In this document: positions 1-7,748 of the stretch, piece after piece
Numbering within the stretch: the first letter of the stretch is position 1
Layout: each line of letters begins with the position of its first letter
Assembly: GCF_022179765.1 (NCBI RefSeq)
Contig: NZ_BPRE01000014.1
Coordinates: 102,554-166,553 of the forward strand
Reading direction: 5' to 3'
DNA: 64,000 bases
Source: Methylorubrum suomiense
GTDB taxonomy: Bacteria; Pseudomonadota; Alphaproteobacteria; Rhizobiales; Beijerinckiaceae
The notes under the pieces: generated by a model
Database searches by the model: none
What the model saw: only the letters and a program-made list of their open reading frames with translations
Told to the model about the DNA's origin: nothing
Position numbers and translations under genes: made by a program

Positions 1-140
1 CCCTTGAGCAGCGGACCGGAGGCGAAGTGGTAGGAGCCACCCGCGAGCAGGGCGAGGGCCAAACCGACTCCGGCGCTGCGCCGGAAGAGGAAACGGGTCA
101 GGGAAGTGTCGCGATGAGGGTCCACGGCCGGCTCCAACAT
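1..140 (-). CDS. N-terminus of a probable efflux adaptor (HlyD/MFP type), partial
   Basis: Only the first 46 or so codons are present; the gene runs off the left edge. The ATG lies at 140-138. The peptide starts MLEPAVDPHRD, has a short basic stretch (residues 17-22) and then one hydrophobic segment (about residues 23-40, GVGLALALLAGG), so it is an inner-membrane-anchored or exported protein. The short N-in leader followed by one membrane pass, divergent from a TetR regulator, is the usual arrangement for a periplasmic adaptor of an RND or ABC efflux pump. That identity is inferred from layout; no diagnostic domain lies inside the window, and another membrane-anchored protein is possible. Confidence 0.4.
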   Translation of the reverse strand, partial: MLEPAVDPHRDTSLTRFLFRRSAGVGLALALLAGGSYHFASGPLLK

Positions 141-187
141 CTGTAGGGTTCACTACACATGTCGGTATGGACGCGGAACGTCAAGAG

Positions 188-213
188 ACTTATCTATCAC
201 TCGATACAAAAGT
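188..213. promoter_or_regulatory. 26-bp inverted repeat, probable TetR-family operator
   Basis: The divergent intergenic region contains an imperfect palindrome. Its arms read ACTTnTnTATC and GATAnAnAAGT around a 4-base centre. It lies 15 bases before the TetR start codon and about 48 bases from the start of the divergent membrane protein. Size, symmetry and position fit a TetR-family operator that would control both genes. The AT-rich arms stand out against the GC-rich surroundings. Confidence 0.55.
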
Positions 214-228
214 TGGAGCCGGCAGACA

Positions 229-831
229 ATGGCGATGGGACGGCCCCGGTCGTTCGACGCGGACAAGGCCCTCGACGAGGCAATGGAGGTGTTCTGGCGC
301 CACGGCTACGACGGGGCGAGCCTCGCGATGCTGACCAAGGCGATGGGCATCAAGCCGCCGAGCCTCTACGCGGCTTTCGGCAGCAAGGAGGGCCTGCTCA
401 AGGCCGCCCTCGACCGCTACGCGCAGCGCCGCTCGGCGCATATGCACTACGTCCTGGCGGGCCCGACGGCGCGCGAGGTGGCGGTGCGGTTCCTGAGCAG
501 CATCGCCGAGAGCCACACCGATCCGGCCAACCCGCCCGGCTGCCTGCTGGTCCAGGGCGGGCTCGCCTGCGGCGAGGGCTCGGAGAACATCCCGTTCGAG
601 CTGGCCGCGCGGCGCGCCCAGGGCGAGGCGGAGTTGCGCGAGCGCTTCGTCCAGGCCCGGCACGACGGCGATCTCAGCCCGGAGGCCGACCCGGCGGCGC
701 TGGCCCGCTTCCTCTCGACCGTCGCCTCGGGCATGGGCGTCCTGGCCTCTTCCGGCGCCGACCGCGAGGCCCTGCGGGAGGTGGCGCGGGTCTCGCTCAG
801 CGCCTTCCCGAAGCGGGACGCATCGTCCTGA
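229..831 (+). CDS. TetR/AcrR-family transcriptional regulator
   Basis: A 200-residue protein of typical TetR size. The N-terminal helix-turn-helix covers roughly residues 8-55 and includes the family pattern of a Phe-Trp-Arg-His-Gly-Tyr turn, followed by SLYAAFGSKEGLL, the usual recognition-helix end. The rest is an all-helical ligand-binding domain with no recognisable ligand signature. The ATG at 229 follows a GGAG-like site at 215-218; a second in-frame ATG two codons later (235) is an alternative. It is divergent from a probable efflux adaptor and sits beside a 26-bp palindrome, so it most likely represses that pump and itself, with induction by a small toxic compound. Family assignment is secure; the target is inferred. 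Confidence 0.9.
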   Translation: MAMGRPRSFDADKALDEAMEVFWRHGYDGASLAMLTKAMGIKPPSLYAAFGSKEGLLKAALDRYAQRRSAHMHYVLAGPTAREVAVRFLSSIAESHTDPANPPGCLLVQGGLACGEGSENIPFELAARRAQGEAELRERFVQARHDGDLSPEADPAALARFLSTVASGMGVLASSGADREALREVARVSLSAFPKRDASS

Positions 832-843
832 GGGGTCCGCCGA

Positions 844-1626
844 TCAGATCGGTTGGCCGAGGATCGTGCGGCGCAGGCGCACCAGTTCGGGGTCGTCGCG
901 GTGGCGCGGGTAGGGCAGATCGACGGGGAGGTCCGCGCGGATCGCCGCCGGGCGGTCGGAGAGCACGATCACCCGCTCGGCCAGCACCAGGGCTTCCTCC
1001 ACGTCGTGGGTGACGAGGAGAGCGGTGAAGCGTGTCTCCTGCCAGAGCCGCAGGATCTCGGCCTGCAGCGCGAGCCGGGTCAGGGCGTCGAGCTTGCCGA
1101 GCGGCTCGTCGAGCAGCAGCAGGCGCGGCGCGTTCACCAGCGCGCGGGCCAGCGCCGCGCGCTGCGCCATGCCGCCGGAGAGCTGGTGGGGAAACACCTC
1201 GGCGAAGCCGTCGAGCCCGACGAGGCGCAACGCCGCCTCGACCTTTGCTGCGCGCTCCGGTTTCGCAACGCCGCGGGCCTCAAGCCCGAGCCTCACATTC
1301 CCCTGCACCGTCCGCCAGGGATAGAGCGTCGGGTCCTGGAACACGAGGAGGCGCGACGGATCGGGGCCTTCGACCCGCCGTCCATCGACGGCGATGCGGC
1401 CCGCCTCCGGCGGCTCCAGCCCGGCGACGAGGCGCAACAGGGTGGACTTGCCGCAGCCGGAGGGGCCGAGCAGGGCCACGAAGCCACCCGGCGCCACGTC
1501 GAGCAAGATGCGGTCGAGGACGGGCAGCGCCGTGCCGCGGATGTCGAAGGCGTGCGAGACGGCCTCGACCGCGAGGCGCGATCCGGCCACGGCGGCAATG
1601 GGGCGTTCGAGCGTCGCGGCTACCAT
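844..1626 (-). CDS. ABC transporter ATP-binding protein, nitrate/sulfonate/taurine (SsuB/TauB) type
   Basis: A 260-residue ATPase of the importer class. It has Walker A (GPSGCGKSTLL, about residues 50-60), a Q-loop followed by DPTLYPWRTV, the signature LSGGMAQR, Walker B with LLLLDEPLGKLDALTR, and the switch histidine in VTHDVEEAL. These are hallmarks of the NitT/TauT family that supplies energy for uptake of sulfonates, nitrate, thiamine precursors and similar solutes. The ATG at 1626-1624 overlaps the stop codon (1622-1620) of the upstream permease remnant, the usual coupling in these operons. Upstream, only the C-terminal end of the permease survives and no substrate-binding protein is seen, so the ATPase is probably orphaned. 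Its own reading frame is intact. The substrate cannot be told from sequence. Confidence 0.88.
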   Translation of the reverse strand: MVAATLERPIAAVAGSRLAVEAVSHAFDIRGTALPVLDRILLDVAPGGFVALLGPSGCGKSTLLRLVAGLEPPEAGRIAVDGRRVEGPDPSRLLVFQDPTLYPWRTVQGNVRLGLEARGVAKPERAAKVEAALRLVGLDGFAEVFPHQLSGGMAQRAALARALVNAPRLLLLDEPLGKLDALTRLALQAEILRLWQETRFTALLVTHDVEEALVLAERVIVLSDRPAAIRADLPVDLPYPRHRDDPELVRLRRTILGQPI

Positions 1627-1787
1627 TGCACCAGCCCCTTCTGCCAGGAGAGCACCCGGTCGCGTAAGCGAAACAGCAGGCTGATGAGGCCCGAGCACAT
1701 CAGCGCCATCACGATCAGCGCGGCGTAGAGGTTGGCGTAGGCCGCCCAGCCCTGGGCCCATTGCAGGTACCACTCCCGACGACCTTG
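1620..1787 (-). pseudogene. C-terminal remnant of an ABC transporter permease
   Basis: About 50 codons ending in TAG at 1622-1620 read in frame as the end of a binding-protein-dependent permease: a hydrophobic segment (ANLYAALIVMALMCSGLISLL) followed by a basic cytoplasmic tail. This is the expected upstream partner of the ATPase at 844-1626, whose start codon overlaps its stop. Upstream of about 1787 the frame no longer resembles a permease, and there is no room for the missing 200 or more residues before the uvrA2 gene. The gene is therefore truncated at its 5' end, apparently by a rearrangement between about 1770 and 1976. The exact left edge of the homology is approximate. Confidence 0.5.
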
Positions 1788-1976
1788 CCGAACATGCTAC
1801 GGAGAACGCCGTAGGGGTCGACCGGATAGTGGGCCGACAACGCGAATTCCCTCGTGCTTGCCGATCAGACGCTCGCGAGCGGGGGGCCGCGTGAAGCGTC
1901 TGCTCTCGGTTCCGGAACCGATGCTCGGAGCCGTGACGCACCGAATCGACAAGGTGCGTCAGGGCCGCCGGGGCGG

Positions 1977-4646
1977 TCAGCCCTCGCTTGCGTAGGCTTC
2001 GAGTTCCTCCCGCAGATACGCCGCCGTGCGGCTCGCCCGCGCCTTCGCCACCACCTCGGGACGGCCGGCCGCCACAACCATGCCGCCCAGGCCTCCGGCG
2101 CCGGGCCCCACATCGATGACGTGATCGGCGCTCGCCACGACGCGCATGTCGTGCTCGACCATGACGACCGTGTTGCCCGCATCGACCAAGCCGTTGAGCT
2201 GGAGCATCAGGCGGTCCACGTCGGTCGGGTGCAGCCCGGTCGTCGGCTCGTCGAGGACGTAGAGCGTGCCCCCGCGCTGGCCCCGCTGCAATTCGGTCGC
2301 GAGCTTGATGCGCTGGGCCTCGCCGCCGGAGAGTTCGGTCGCGGGCTGGCCCAGGCGCAGGTAGCCGAGGCCGAGATCGCGCAGCACGGCGAGCGGGCGC
2401 AGCACGGAGGGCTCGTCCGCGAAGGCCGCGCAGGCGCGCTCGACGGTCAGCCCGAGCACGTCGGCGATCGAGAGCCCGTTCCAGGTCACCTCCAGCGTCT
2501 CGGGCGCGTAGCGGGTGCCGTGGCAGGTCGGGCAGGGAGCGTAGACGCTCGGCATGAACAGCAATTCGACGCTGACGAAGCCCTCGCCCTCGCAGGCCGG
2601 GCAGCGGCCCTTGGCGACGTTGAAGGAGAAGCGGCCGGCGTCGTAGCGGCGGCGTTGCGCCTCGGGCGTGCCGGCGAACAGCCTGCGCACGGCGTCGAAC
2701 AGGCCGGTATAGGTCGCGAGGTTCGAGCGCGGCGTGCGCCCGATCGGCTTCTGATCGACCTTCACGAGGCGACGGACGCCCTCCATGCCGCCGACGATGC
2801 GCCCCTCGGTCGGGCCCGGCGCCGCGTCGAGCGGATCGTCCGGCTCGTCGTCGGTCTCGACCGGGCGCCCGAGGCGGTCGCCGACGAGTTCGAGCAGGGC
2901 TTGGCTGACGAGGCTCGACTTGCCGGAGCCCGAGATGCCGGTCACGGCGGTGAAGCAGCCGAGGGGGAACGCGGCCGAGATCCCGTTCAGGTTGTTGCGG
3001 ACGATGCCTTCCAAGCGCAGCCAGCCCGAGGGTTCGCGGCGCGGGCGCCGGGGCGGCTCGGCCAGTCCGAACAGGTGCAGCCGCGTGCGCGACGCTTCGA
3101 TGTCCCGGAGCCCCTCCGGCGGGCCGCTGTAGAGCACGGTGCCGCCGTGCTCGCCCGCGGCCGGGCCGACATCGACAAGCCAGTCGGCCCGGCGCATCGT
3201 GCCGATGTCGTGCTCGACGACGAACAGCGAATTGCCCGCGGCGAGGAGCCCGGCCAGCGCATTGTGCATCGCGTCGCCGTCGGCCGGGTGCAGCCCGGCG
3301 GTCGGCTCGTCGAGCACGTAGGCCACGCCGAAGAGCTGCGAGCGCAGCTGCGTGGCCAGCCGCAGGCGCTGCAGCTCGCCCGACGACAGGGTCGTGGTGA
3401 CCCGGTCGAGCGAGAGGTAGCCGAGGCCGAGTTCGGTCAGCGTCCCGATCCGGTCGACGAGGTCGGCAGCTAGCCGCTGGGCGGCGAGGCGCTTCTCGAT
3501 CGAGAGATTGGGCGTCACGCGCACGTCCGGCGCGCCTTTGTGCGCCGAGGCGCCCGCAGCGGCACGTCGGGCGCGGTCCTGCCGGGCGGCGTCGCGGTCG
3601 AGCGTCGTCGGGGTGGTGTCCTCGTCGGGGAGCCGGTCCTCGGCCGCGGGCCGCATCGCCTCCGCCAAGTCGGATAGCGTCATGCGCGATAGCTCGCCGA
3701 TGTCGTACCCGGCGAAGGTGACCGAGAGCGCCTCGGGCTTCAGGCGCTTGCCATGGCAGGTCGGGCAATCCTCGCTCACGAGATAACGCGCGGCGCGGCG
3801 GCGCATGAGCGCACTCTGGGAGGTGGTGAAGGTGCCGAGCACGTGGCGACGGGCGCTCGTGAAGGTGCCCATGTAGCTCGGCTCCAGCCGGCGTCGGCGG
3901 GCGGCCTGCGTCTGCGCAGGGGTCAGTCCGGCATAGACCGGCTCCTGCGGCTGCTCGTCGGTGAACAGGATCCAGTCCCGCAGCGCCCGCGGCAGGTCCT
4001 TCCAGGGCGTATCGACATCGACGCCGCGGCTGACCAGGATGTCGCGCAGGTTCTGCCCGCCCCAGGCCTGCGGCCAGGCCGCGACCGCCCGCTCGCGGAT
4101 CGTCAGCGAGGGGTCGGGGACCATCGAGGCTTCCGTCGCCCGATAGATCCGCCCGAGCCCGCCGCAGGACGGGCAGGCGCCCTGCGGCGTGTTGGGCGAG
4201 AAGTCTTCCGCGTAGAGCATCGGCTGGCCCGGCGGGTAGGTGCCGGCGCGCGAGTACATCATCCGCACGAGGCTCGACAGGGTGGTGACGCTGCCGACCG
4301 AGGAGCGGGCGCTCGGCGTGCCGCGTTGCTGCTGGAGGGCGACCGCGGGGGGAAGCCCCTCGATGGCGTCGACGTCGGGCACGCCGACTTGGTCGATCAT
4401 TCGCCGTGCGTAGGGTGCGACCGATTCGAAGTAGCGCCTTTGCGCCTCGGCGTAGAGCGTGCCGAAGGCCAACGATGACTTGCCGGAGCCGGAGACGCCC
4501 GTGAACACCACGAGGGCGTCGCGCGGCAACTCTACGTCGACATCGCGCAGATTGTGCTCCCTGGCGCCCTTCACCGTGACGAAACCCGGCCGTCCCGCGC
4601 CTGATCGAGCGATCCTGACCAATTCCCTAGGCTTCGGCTGGTCCAT
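1977..4646 (-). CDS. UvrA2-like excinuclease ABC subunit A (class II UvrA)
   Basis: An 889-residue tandem ABC ATPase of the UvrA family. It has two Walker A motifs (GVSGSGKSS and GISGSGKSS), two ABC signatures (LSSGELQRLRLA and LSGGEAQRIKLA), two Walker B ends (YVLDEPTAGLHP and YVLDEPTTGLHP), and CxxC pairs (CPSC, CPTC, CPAC, CPTC) for structural zinc. After the first nucleotide-binding half the sequence goes from SSLVRMMYSRAGT almost straight to the CPSCGG finger, so the UvrB-binding insert of canonical UvrA is absent. That defines the class II (UvrA2) group, linked to tolerance of DNA-damaging agents rather than standard excision repair. ATG at 4646 is preferred to 4670 because a GAGAGGAAA ribosome-binding site precedes it. 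Cytoplasmic, single gene. Confidence 0.9.
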   Translation of the reverse strand: MDQPKPRELVRIARSGAGRPGFVTVKGAREHNLRDVDVELPRDALVVFTGVSGSGKSSLAFGTLYAEAQRRYFESVAPYARRMIDQVGVPDVDAIEGLPPAVALQQQRGTPSARSSVGSVTTLSSLVRMMYSRAGTYPPGQPMLYAEDFSPNTPQGACPSCGGLGRIYRATEASMVPDPSLTIRERAVAAWPQAWGGQNLRDILVSRGVDVDTPWKDLPRALRDWILFTDEQPQEPVYAGLTPAQTQAARRRRLEPSYMGTFTSARRHVLGTFTTSQSALMRRRAARYLVSEDCPTCHGKRLKPEALSVTFAGYDIGELSRMTLSDLAEAMRPAAEDRLPDEDTTPTTLDRDAARQDRARRAAAGASAHKGAPDVRVTPNLSIEKRLAAQRLAADLVDRIGTLTELGLGYLSLDRVTTTLSSGELQRLRLATQLRSQLFGVAYVLDEPTAGLHPADGDAMHNALAGLLAAGNSLFVVEHDIGTMRRADWLVDVGPAAGEHGGTVLYSGPPEGLRDIEASRTRLHLFGLAEPPRRPRREPSGWLRLEGIVRNNLNGISAAFPLGCFTAVTGISGSGKSSLVSQALLELVGDRLGRPVETDDEPDDPLDAAPGPTEGRIVGGMEGVRRLVKVDQKPIGRTPRSNLATYTGLFDAVRRLFAGTPEAQRRRYDAGRFSFNVAKGRCPACEGEGFVSVELLFMPSVYAPCPTCHGTRYAPETLEVTWNGLSIADVLGLTVERACAAFADEPSVLRPLAVLRDLGLGYLRLGQPATELSGGEAQRIKLATELQRGQRGGTLYVLDEPTTGLHPTDVDRLMLQLNGLVDAGNTVVMVEHDMRVVASADHVIDVGPGAGGLGGMVVAAGRPEVVAKARASRTAAYLREELEAYASEG

Positions 4647-5042
4647 CAATTTCCTCTCGCCGGGTCCCATCCCGCCAGCGACCGGACGTTGCGCGCAGTC
4701 TGCCTGGGCCCGGTCGCTGCTCCTCCATCGGTGTGATCAGCCTCCACATCACCGGATCGTCAATGGGTTTGAGCGAGCCGTGCATGCGGCCCGCTCGAGA
4801 CACCTGCCCGCTCTATGCCCGGTTCGGCAGGGGCTCCACTCCGAGAGGCCGTCCTGCTCTCGAACGCCGACGAGCGCCACGTTAGAGCGCCATTGAACTC
4901 AATTGAGGCCGTCCACCTCAAGCGACGCGTCCGTGTGTCGAGGTAACTCCAGATGGTGTCGGCTGGCCGACGTGGTACCTGGATCGATCCTACGTGTGAT
5001 ACCGGACGGACGAGCCATCAGGGCACAAACCAAAGCATCACC
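4647..5042. other. Intergenic spacer, nothing recognised
   Basis: About 400 bases between the uvrA2 start and the terminator of the MFS gene. It should contain the uvrA2 promoter, but I see no convincing -35/-10 pair. Open frames here are antisense or out-of-frame and lack family features. A short CTCAATTGAG-like palindrome near 4898-4908 is the only symmetric element noticed. Confidence 0.4.
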
Positions 5043-5069
5043 GACCCGCCGGCAACCTGCTGGCGGGTC
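5043..5069 (-). terminator. Probable terminator of the MFS carrier gene
   Basis: A hairpin with 12-base arms (GACCCGCCGGCA and its near-perfect complement, one G:T pair) around a 3-base loop. It begins 11 bases past the stop codon of the MFS gene on the minus strand. The following sequence is only moderately T-rich, so the efficiency is uncertain. Confidence 0.5.
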
Positions 5070-5080
5070 GCAGGCACGGG

Positions 5081-6715
5081 TCAGTGCAACAGGATCGCCG
5101 CCTTCTGGATGGTGATCAGCACACCGGCTGCGAGCGGCAGGCCGACGGCGGCCCAGGCCAGCACGACGAGAGCCGGCGCGGACGTGCGCTCGGCCATCGG
5201 CGTGGCGGCGAGCGCACCCTGCGCCTCGGGGCCGGTGGCCACGGGCGCCGTCTCCTCCGCCATGTAATGCCGGGCCGCCACCGGGCGGATCAGCAGGTTG
5301 CAGATCAGGCCCAGCACCAAGAGCCCGGCGAGGATGTGCATGGTCTGATTGTAGGCCTGCGCGTTGGGGAGACCCGCCGCTAGCTGGTATTCGCGCAGAT
5401 AGTTCACCAGCACCGGGCCGAGGATGCCCGCGGTCGCCCAGGCGGTCAGCAGCCGGCCGTGGATCGCGCCGACCATCTTGGTCCCGAACATGTCGGCGAG
5501 GTAGGCCGGCACCGTCGCGAAGCCGCCGCCATACATCGAGATGATGACGCCCATGGCCAGCACGAAGAGCAGCGTCGTGCCAAGCCCCGCCAGCGTCGGC
5601 ACTGCGGCGTAGAGCACCATGCCGAGCAGGAAGAAGATTGCGAAGGTGAGCTTGCGACCAAGCCGGTCCGAGGAAGTCGCCCAGAGGAAGCGCCCGCCGA
5701 TGTTGCACAGGCTGAGCAGCCCGGTGAAGCCGGCAGCGATCGCTGCGATCTGCGCCTTCTGCGCGGCGTCGAGCTGACCGAAGGGCACGTCGAGGCCGAT
5801 GAGACGGCCGCCGAACACCTCCTGCAGCATCGGCGAGGCCATGCCGATGACGCCGATACCAGCCGAGACGTTGAGGCAGAGCGCGGCCCAGATCAGCCAG
5901 AATTGCGGCGTGCGCGTCGCGACGCCGAGATCGACGTTGCGCGACGAGACCATCGCGCTTTTGGCGGTCGCGAGCGGGGTCCAGCCCGCGGGCTTCCAGC
6001 CCTCCCGCGGCACCCTGTAACCCAGCGCCCCGGCCGTCATGAACACGGCGTAGATGACGGCCATCGCCACGAAGGTCTGCCACACGCCCACCGAAGTCGG
6101 GCTCGCGAACTGGCGCATCAGCCAGTCGGCCAGCGGCGCGCCGATCATCGCGCCGCCGCCGAAGCCCATGATCGCCATGCCGGTGGCCATGCCGCGCCGG
6201 TCGGGGAACCACTTGATCAGCGTCGAGACCGGCGAGATATACCCGAGCCCGAGACCGATGCCGCCGATCACGCCGGAGCCGAGCCACAGCATCCAGAGCT
6301 GGTGCCAGTAGACGCCGAGTGCGGAGATCAGAAGGCCGCCGCACCAGCACAGGGCCGAGACCAGGCCGGCCTTGCGCGGCCCGGCGCGCTCCAGCCAGCC
6401 GCCCCAGACCGCCGCGGAGCAGCCGAGCAGCACGAAGAAGAGCGTGTACATCCAGCCGAGCTGGCTGATCTTCCAGTCGCAGTCCGAAGCGACGAGACCG
6501 GCGAGGAAGCCCATCTCGGCCGGGCAGGCAACCGGCTGGGTGATGCCGACGGCGCGCGAGAGCGGCAGCCAGAACACGCTGAAGCCGTAGGCCATGCCGA
6601 TGCAGAGGTGGATCGCCAACGCCGCCGGCGGTACCAGCCAACGATTGAAGCTCGGCGCGGCGACCGTGCGCTCGCGACTGAGAAAGCTTGGGCCCGCTGC
6701 GAGACTGACCGACAT
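5081..6715 (-). CDS. OFA-family MFS transporter (oxalate/formate antiporter type)
   Basis: A 544-residue inner-membrane carrier with 12 or more predicted transmembrane segments. It starts with a cytoplasmic tail and then WLVPPAALAIHLCIGMAYGFSVFWLPL. The loop with KWFPDRRGMATGMAIMGFGGGAMIG and the later ATSSDRLGRK are typical of the oxalate:formate antiporter family. The protein is longer than the usual 400-430 residues because of an extended loop near residues 225-255 and an extra C-terminal hydrophobic segment after a hydrophilic linker. This fits the long OFA subgroup of methylotrophs and acetic-acid users. ATG 6715 follows AGGAGG at ideal distance. Substrate is probably a small carboxylate (oxalate, formate or related), but no binding residue proves it. 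The upstream region is unusually AT-rich. Confidence 0.85.
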   Translation of the reverse strand: MSVSLAAGPSFLSRERTVAAPSFNRWLVPPAALAIHLCIGMAYGFSVFWLPLSRAVGITQPVACPAEMGFLAGLVASDCDWKISQLGWMYTLFFVLLGCSAAVWGGWLERAGPRKAGLVSALCWCGGLLISALGVYWHQLWMLWLGSGVIGGIGLGLGYISPVSTLIKWFPDRRGMATGMAIMGFGGGAMIGAPLADWLMRQFASPTSVGVWQTFVAMAVIYAVFMTAGALGYRVPREGWKPAGWTPLATAKSAMVSSRNVDLGVATRTPQFWLIWAALCLNVSAGIGVIGMASPMLQEVFGGRLIGLDVPFGQLDAAQKAQIAAIAAGFTGLLSLCNIGGRFLWATSSDRLGRKLTFAIFFLLGMVLYAAVPTLAGLGTTLLFVLAMGVIISMYGGGFATVPAYLADMFGTKMVGAIHGRLLTAWATAGILGPVLVNYLREYQLAAGLPNAQAYNQTMHILAGLLVLGLICNLLIRPVAARHYMAEETAPVATGPEAQGALAATPMAERTSAPALVVLAWAAVGLPLAAGVLITIQKAAILLH

Positions 6716-7038
6716 GTGTCCTCCTGGCGTATGTTCTCGGGTGCGGTCTCTGCCGCATCACGAGACACCCGTCAGCAATGTCCAAGCCAGACTATCAATT
6801 CCGATTTTACTGAATGTATCCAATATCTTAAAAGGTTTCGCGAGCCCCTGCTCACGGACATTTTGTCCATCACTAGATGTTGTCCCGGGGTGGGATTTGG
6901 ACATTTCGACCGCCGACCGTGCCGCCCGGCCGCGTCGGATTCGCGTGCGATCGCTCCGACCAACGGCGTGCGCCTCTCTGGTTCGATCCGCGTGACCATG
7001 AAGCCGATGCAACGTCTTGTGACGGTGAGCATGAGGTA

Positions 7039-7483
7039 GGTCGCAGCCGCGGAGCCCCGGCCCAAGCAGCTCACTGACCCGTAACAGATCGCTGGTCGAG
7101 GCCTCAAAATGGATCGGGCCGAAACTGCCGAGCCCGAACCGCCACTTGATGTCGCGCGCGATCTTCGTTGCTCGCGCGAGATCCGACCCCGATCCCAAGC
7201 CGACTGCGATCGAACCGGTATCGAACGCAATCTCCTCCGCCACGCGTCCGACCAGTGCAATTTCGAGGATGGCATCGAGTTGCGGCAGTGTCGCATCGCC
7301 GCCGATCGCGTGCTCCAGCATCAACTCGCTTCCGCCGTCGTGGATGGAGAGATCGATGTTGGACCCGATGTCGAGCGCGCGGCTGACGACCGCATGACCA
7401 ACCTCGTGGATCGCGGCGCGGTGACGGGCCCCACCCGTCAGTGGCACGCGCCCCTGCCGGATTTCGGCCAGAATGTCGTCGAG
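7039..7483 (-). pseudogene. FtsH-like M41 metallopeptidase domain fragment
   Basis: An open stretch of about 145 codons contains AIHEVGHAVVSRAL, the HExxH zinc motif of the M41 (FtsH) peptidase domain, then VGRVAEEIAFDTGSIAVG and GSGSDLARATKIARDIKWRFG, matching the family segment that carries the third, acidic zinc ligand. The AAA ATPase half expected upstream is missing: on that side the sequence becomes antisense to an IS-like tail (7513-7602). Past about residue GPGLR the C-terminal helices are not recognisable and the frame drifts into a non-conserved tail toward 6758. The fragment is therefore cut at both ends and unlikely to make a working protease. It resembles the short FtsH-like proteins of rhizobia and methylobacteria rather than the housekeeping FtsH. 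Confidence 0.6.
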
Positions 7484-7512
7484 GACGCGTGCGCGCGCCT
7501 GCCGCCTTGCCG

Positions 7513-7614
7513 CGCTTCGGGCACGCCACGCGCTACGACCGCTCGGCGACCAATGATTTTGCCGCCTTTGGCCTCGCCGCAACCGTCAGCGACTGGTTGT
7601 GAGTCTGAAGCCTA
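7513..7614 (+). mobile_element. 3' end of an IS5-type transposase gene (remnant)
   Basis: On the plus strand the frame ending in TGA at 7600-7602 reads RFGHATRYDRSATNDF followed by AAFGLAATVSDWL. This matches the very C-terminal end of IS5/IS427-type DDE transposases, which close with an ATRYDKLA..FLA..LA...WL pattern. Only about 30 codons remain; everything upstream is replaced by the M41 peptidase fragment lying on the other strand. The bases just after the stop (GAGTCTGAAGCCTA) look like an IS terminal repeat, but the partner end is not in the window. Likely the scar that truncated the neighbouring peptidase gene. Confidence 0.45.
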
Positions 7615-7748
7615 CAGCCCGCGAAACCTGTCATGTAAACAAGCGATGGTCAGTGTCTGTCTCGGCCATACGGACGCTGATGCGTTTTGCGTGATTTTTT
7701 AACGGAGGGCGTGCCTTCGGCGATGCAGAATGCCCGCGGCACTCCCTC

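Noticed and set aside
844..3768. Single 974-codon minus-strand frame spanning the ABC ATPase and most of uvrA2
   Set aside because: Only the last 260 codons are protein-like; the rest is a shifted frame of uvrA2 made open by high GC. Treated as the ATPase gene plus a permease stub.
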